This document shows, piece after piece, positions 6,651 through 9,480 of a stretch of 9,480 bases of DNA. Origin of the DNA: Clostridia bacterium (GTDB taxonomy: Bacteria; Bacillota; Clostridia; Saccharofermentanales; UBA5734); assembly GCA_017997315.1 (NCBI GenBank), contig JAGOFF010000079.1, forward strand, positions 1 to 9,480. The letters run 5' to 3'. Each line of letters starts with the position of its first letter. Within the stretch, counting starts at the first letter, position 1. The notes beneath the pieces are model-generated. The model saw only the letters and a list, made by a program, of their open reading frames with translations. It searched no databases and was not told the DNA's origin. The translations under genes were made by a program, and so were the position numbers.

Positions 6651-6686
6651 TTTCGAACCGTTTCATTATATTATAATGATCCCCGT
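6651..6686. promoter_or_regulatory. Divergent promoter region with a palindromic -10 element
   Basis: The 91-base gap between the PHP gene and the aminopeptidase contains the perfect inverted repeat TCATTATA-T-TATAATGA (6663-6679). On the plus strand TATAAT at 6672-6677 is an exact -10 match, with weak TTTCGA at 6651-6656 and 15-base spacing. On the minus strand two overlapping TATAAT boxes read at 6675-6670 and 6670-6665, with TTGGTA (6691-6686) 15 bases upstream of the second. Start sites would fall roughly at 6684 (plus) and 6658 (minus), giving leaders of about 30 bases each. This tract is by far the most AT-rich in the window. Confidence 0.6.
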
Positions 6687-6717
6687 ACCAACGGCATCTG
6701 CAAGAGGAGGATATCTC

Positions 6718-8175
6718 ATGGCTGAGAGGAAGAAAAAGGAGACCGCGGACGCGGTTAAGGAAAAGAGCGACAAGAGCAAAGAGCTCAAGGACAAATTGTT
6801 CGCCCAGTACAAGAACCTGTGGGAGGTGGCCGGCGCGGACGACGTGGAGCACGCGTTCGCATTTTCAGAAGAATACATGCGGATGCTGGACATCGGCAAG
6901 ACCGAACGCGAGTTTGTCGTGGCGGCCGTCGAGTCCCTCGAGGAACTCGGCTATGTCGAAATCGGCAGCCAGGAGAAGCTTGCGCCGGGATCCAAGGTGT
7001 ATGCGAGCATCCGGGGAAAAGGGCTGATGGCGGCGGTCGTCGGCAAAAAGCCACTTTCCGAGGGTTTCAACATCCTCGGTGCGCACATCGACTCCCCCCG
7101 GATCGACCTCAAACCCTGTCCCGTCTATGAGGACGGGGACATGGTCTTTTTCAAGACGCATTACTACGGCGGCATCAAGAAGTACCAGTGGACCGCGATC
7201 CCGCTCGCCATCCACGGCGTGGCCTTCCGCGAGGACGGCTCCCGGGTGACCCTCTGCATCGGCGAGGACCCGGATGATCCGGTCTTTACATTCAGCGACA
7301 TCCTGCCGCATCTCGGACAGGAACAGATGGCCCGCAAGTCCGCGGACATCGTCAAGGGGGAAGAGCTCAACCTGATGGTCGGAAGCATCCCCTACGAAGA
7401 TCCGGATGCGGCATCCCGCTTCAAGCTCGGATTCCTCAACCTCCTGTTCGAACAGTACGGACTGAAGGAAAAGGACCTTGTCACGGCGGAGATCCAGATC
7501 GTTCCGGCATTCCGCGCGCGGGATGTCGGTCTGGACAGGAGCTGCATCGGAGCGTACGGACATGACGACCGCGTATGCGCGTTTCCCGCGCTGGTGGCGG
7601 TGACCGATCAGGAGAAGCCGCAGAGAACCGCGGTATGCATGCTTTCGGACAAGGAAGAGATCGGAAGCGTGGGCAATACCGGAGCGCATTCACGGCTGTA
7701 CGAGAACTTCCTCGCCGAGGTGTACGCCAAGACCGAGGGCGGGTACGACGAGCTCGGATTCGCAAAAGCCCTGGAGAACACGCGTCTGCTGTCCGCCGAT
7801 GTGTGCAACGGATACGATCCGACGTTCTCCTCCGTGTCCGATCCCCGCAACAACGCCTATATCGGGCGCGGGATCTGCCTGGAAAAGTATACCGGATCCC
7901 GCGGAAAGTCCGGCGCGAGCGACTCCAATGCGGAGTTCTTCTCCAGCGTCGTCCGGCTGTTCGCAAAGGGCAACATCCCGTGGCAGACCGGGGAACTCGG
8001 CAAGGTGGACGCCGGCGGCGGCGGAACCATCGCCTACATCATGGCCAACAAAGGCATGGAGGTTCTGGACTGCGGCGTGGCGGTGCTGTCGATGCACGCC
8101 CCGTTTGAAGTGATCAGCAAAATCGACCTGTACTACACCTACCTGGCCTACAAATGCTTTGTGGAGAACGCCTGA
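6718..8175 (+). CDS. M18 family aminopeptidase (aspartyl aminopeptidase-like)
   Basis: This is a cytoplasmic dinuclear-zinc aminopeptidase of the M18 family. Members remove N-terminal residues, often acidic ones, from peptides and assemble into large tetrahedral complexes. It has 485 residues. The expected metal and catalytic residues are visible: His123 in GAHIDSPR, Asp283 in YGHDDRVCA, the Glu313-Glu314 pair in SDKEEIGS, Asp361 in LLSADVCNGYDP, and His460 in LSMHAPFE. The block THYYGGIKKYQW (147-158) is typical of the clostridial branch. The first 30 residues are rich in lysine and glutamate and probably form an exposed helix. AGGAGG at 6705-6710, seven bases before the ATG, fixes the start; the frame extending upstream to 6490 runs through the PHP gene and is not used. 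A radical SAM gene follows with no gap. Confidence 0.93.
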   Translation: MAERKKKETADAVKEKSDKSKELKDKLFAQYKNLWEVAGADDVEHAFAFSEEYMRMLDIGKTEREFVVAAVESLEELGYVEIGSQEKLAPGSKVYASIRGKGLMAAVVGKKPLSEGFNILGAHIDSPRIDLKPCPVYEDGDMVFFKTHYYGGIKKYQWTAIPLAIHGVAFREDGSRVTLCIGEDPDDPVFTFSDILPHLGQEQMARKSADIVKGEELNLMVGSIPYEDPDAASRFKLGFLNLLFEQYGLKEKDLVTAEIQIVPAFRARDVGLDRSCIGAYGHDDRVCAFPALVAVTDQEKPQRTAVCMLSDKEEIGSVGNTGAHSRLYENFLAEVYAKTEGGYDELGFAKALENTRLLSADVCNGYDPTFSSVSDPRNNAYIGRGICLEKYTGSRGKSGASDSNAEFFSSVVRLFAKGNIPWQTGELGKVDAGGGGTIAYIMANKGMEVLDCGVAVLSMHAPFEVISKIDLYYTYLAYKCFVENA

Positions 8176-9143
8176 ACGCAGATCGCGGCCTGGTTTCCGG
8201 GAACGTGGGAACAGGCACCGGCTGCCGGTTGTGCCCGCGCCGGTGCGGGAGGATGAGGACGGATCGGTCCCAGGGGCTCTGCGGCGCCGCGGAGCCCCTG
8301 GACATCGTCCGGGTCGCATGGCACGGTCTCCACATGTGGGAAGAGCCCTGCCTGAGCGGAACGCGCGGTTCAGGCACGGTTTTTTTCAGCGGATGCCCGC
8401 TGGGATGCGTGTTTTGCCAGAACCGAAGCATCAGCCGCGCGTGGATCGGTGAACGCCTGGATCCGTCCGGCCTGGCGGACCGGATGTTGTCGCTCGAAGC
8501 TTCGGGAGCGCACAACATCAATCTGGTGACCGGCGCGCACATCCTGCCGGCCGCCGCGGCGGCGATCGGGCTGGCGCGCGGGCGCGGACTGAGGCTGCCC
8601 GTCGTGTGGAACTCCGGGGGATACGAGACCGTGGAGACCTTGCGGAGGCTGGACGGTCTGGTGGATATCTATCTCCCGGACTTCAAGTTCATGGACCCCG
8701 GCCTGGCGGAAATGCTGTGCCACGCGCCGGACTATCCGGACATCGCCCGGGCGGCCATCCTGGAGATGGCGCGGCAGACAGGCGGCCCCGAACAATTCGA
8801 GAACGGGATCCTGAAGAGGGGACTGATCGTCCGGCACCTGGTGCTGCCGGGATGCCATACGGATTCCCTGCGGATTCTGGAGTGGCTGGCCGGTCATCTG
8901 CCGCTGGATACGCGCCTGTCGATCCTTGCCCAGTACACGCCGATGCCGGACGGCAGACCCGAAGAAGTCGCGGAGGAACGGCTGGCACGTTCTCTGCGCC
9001 GGCGGATCACGACCTATGAGTATGAGAAGGTAGTCGGACGGGCGGTCGCGCTCGGGTTCACCCGGATTCTGGGACAGGATCGGGACTCGGCGGACAACCG
9101 CTATATCCCGCCGTTCCCGGAAGCGCCGTCCGCGTCTTTGTGA
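8154..9143 (+). CDS. PflX-like radical SAM protein (PFL-activase-related)
   Basis: This radical SAM protein resembles the pyruvate formate-lyase activase-related PflX group (COG1313), whose substrate is not established. The SAM-cluster motif is CPLGCVFCQN, a CxxxCxxC with Cys81, Cys85 and Cys88 when counted from ATG 8154. NSGGYE (153-158) fits the conserved SAM-contacting glycine motif. LPDFKFMD (174-181) and RHLVLPGCHTDS (227-238) are also typical of the group. An N-terminal block CRLCPRRCG...GLCG (Cys24, 27, 31, 43) is a second cysteine set seen in this group. The start is uncertain. ATG 8154 overlaps the aminopeptidase by 22 bases and lacks a Shine-Dalgarno; GTG 8205 would give a shorter N-terminus closer to the family pattern; CTG 8172 follows GGAGA but is a rare start. 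The 3' end overlaps the convergent recombinase gene. Confidence 0.88.
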   Translation: MLCGERLNADRGLVSGNVGTGTGCRLCPRRCGRMRTDRSQGLCGAAEPLDIVRVAWHGLHMWEEPCLSGTRGSGTVFFSGCPLGCVFCQNRSISRAWIGERLDPSGLADRMLSLEASGAHNINLVTGAHILPAAAAAIGLARGRGLRLPVVWNSGGYETVETLRRLDGLVDIYLPDFKFMDPGLAEMLCHAPDYPDIARAAILEMARQTGGPEQFENGILKRGLIVRHLVLPGCHTDSLRILEWLAGHLPLDTRLSILAQYTPMPDGRPEEVAEERLARSLRRRITTYEYEKVVGRAVALGFTRILGQDRDSADNRYIPPFPEAPSASL

Positions 9144-9480
9144 CGCCGCTGGTTCAGCGGGTTGCTTTCCACAGCGGCATGCAGCTGATCGGCGTCGACA
9201 TGCGTATAGATTTCCGTGGTGGAGACGCTCTCATGACCCAGGATTTTCTGGAGCACGCGGATATCCGTCTTTCCGTATTTGTACATGAGGGTGGCCGCGG
9301 TGTGCCGGAGCTTATGCACGGAATACCGGGCCGGATCGAGTCCTGCCTGCCGGATGTAGCGCTTGACGATGTACTGGACCATCTTGCTGCTGATCCGGGT
9401 CCCGTTCCGGGTGGTGAACAGCGCCTCGGGGTCCTTGAGCCTGCCGTCTTTCGGGCGTATGTCGATCCAGTCTTTGATTG
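9101..9480 (-). CDS. Tyrosine recombinase (XerC/XerD/integrase family), C-terminal part
   Basis: The minus-strand frame stays open from the right window edge (first full codon at 9478) to TAG at 9103-9101, giving about 126 visible residues. It is the C-terminal catalytic half of a tyrosine site-specific recombinase. FTTRNGTRISSK is the typical stretch before the box II helix, HKLRHTAAT contains the HxLRH catalytic motif, LGHESVSTT supplies the next catalytic histidine, and EIYTHV holds the nucleophilic tyrosine. The first catalytic arginine and the DNA-binding N-terminal domain lie outside the window. The sequence resembles single-copy chromosomal recombinases common in Clostridia more than a phage integrase, but this cannot be settled without the N-terminus. 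A hydrophilic tail of about 18 residues after VESNPLN runs over the 3' end of the radical SAM gene. Confidence 0.9.
   Translation of the reverse strand, partial: IKDWIDIRPKDGRLKDPEALFTTRNGTRISSKMVQYIVKRYIRQAGLDPARYSVHKLRHTAATLMYKYGKTDIRVLQKILGHESVSTTEIYTHVDADQLHAAVESNPLNQRRHKDADGASGNGGI
9146..9160 (+). terminator. Candidate terminator hairpin after the radical SAM gene
   Basis: CCGCTG (9146-9151) and CAGCGG (9155-9160) form a perfect 6-bp stem with a GTT loop, beginning 2 bases after the TGA of the radical SAM gene. The following GTTGCTTT is only a poor T-tract, so termination would be weak. The same bases encode an Asn-Pro-Leu-Asn-Gln-Arg stretch of the recombinase on the other strand. Confidence 0.35.

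Noticed and set aside
6490..6717. In-frame N-terminal extension of the M18 aminopeptidase
   Set aside because: It runs antisense through the PHP gene and the promoter region. AGGAGG before ATG 6718 is the clear start.
9101..9480. Recombinase as evidence of a prophage or integrative element at the right edge
   Set aside because: No att-like direct repeat, tRNA gene, phage gene or change in base composition is visible. The sequence fits a chromosomal clostridial recombinase equally well or better.
1..9480. tRNA, rRNA, CRISPR, riboswitch or insertion sequence
   Set aside because: No cloverleaf-like segment, repeat-spacer pattern, transposase or conserved riboswitch core was found. The intergenic gaps are all under 100 bases.

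Overview
The window is a gene-dense, GC-rich (roughly 60 % by eye) bacterial chromosome segment. It carries mostly housekeeping genes on the plus strand, behind strong GGAGG-type ribosome binding sites, with some TTG starts. Gene content and order (rarA, then a NifS-type cysteine desulfurase, a NifU/IscU-like scaffold and mnmA; a clostridial-style M18 aminopeptidase; a PflX-like radical SAM protein) point to a Gram-positive anaerobe of the Clostridia/Bacillota. The species cannot be named from the sequence.

Layout. Positions 1-321 hold the C-terminal end of an AIR-synthase-related (HypE-like) protein cut by the window edge. A GC-rich stem-loop at 339-356 separates it from glyA (383-1627, serine hydroxymethyltransferase). 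rarA (1644-2972, AAA+ ATPase of stalled replication forks) follows after 16 bases. A 76-base, comparatively AT-rich gap then leads into a tight sulfur-trafficking unit: cysteine desulfurase (3049-4224), scaffold protein (4238-4702) and tRNA 2-thiouridylase MnmA (4728-5813). The desulfurase draws sulfur from cysteine, the scaffold assembles Fe-S clusters, and MnmA places sulfur on U34 of tRNA. This MnmA has a CxxC + C cysteine set, which may mean that it binds an Fe-S cluster itself.

On the minus strand a PHP-family histidinol-phosphatase-like gene (5817-6626) converges on mnmA with a 3-base gap. It diverges from an M18 aminopeptidase (6718-8175), and the 91-base gap between them carries a palindrome with a -10 box on both strands. 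The aminopeptidase is followed without a gap by a PflX-like radical SAM gene (about 8154-9143). That gene converges on, and overlaps by 43 bases, the 3' end of a tyrosine recombinase (9101 to beyond 9480, minus strand).

No rRNA, tRNA, CRISPR array, insertion sequence or riboswitch was recognised. No clearly new system is present. The most useful leads are the MnmA cysteine pattern inside the Fe-S operon, the bidirectional promoter palindrome, the radical SAM/aminopeptidase coupling, and the overlapping convergent 3' ends.
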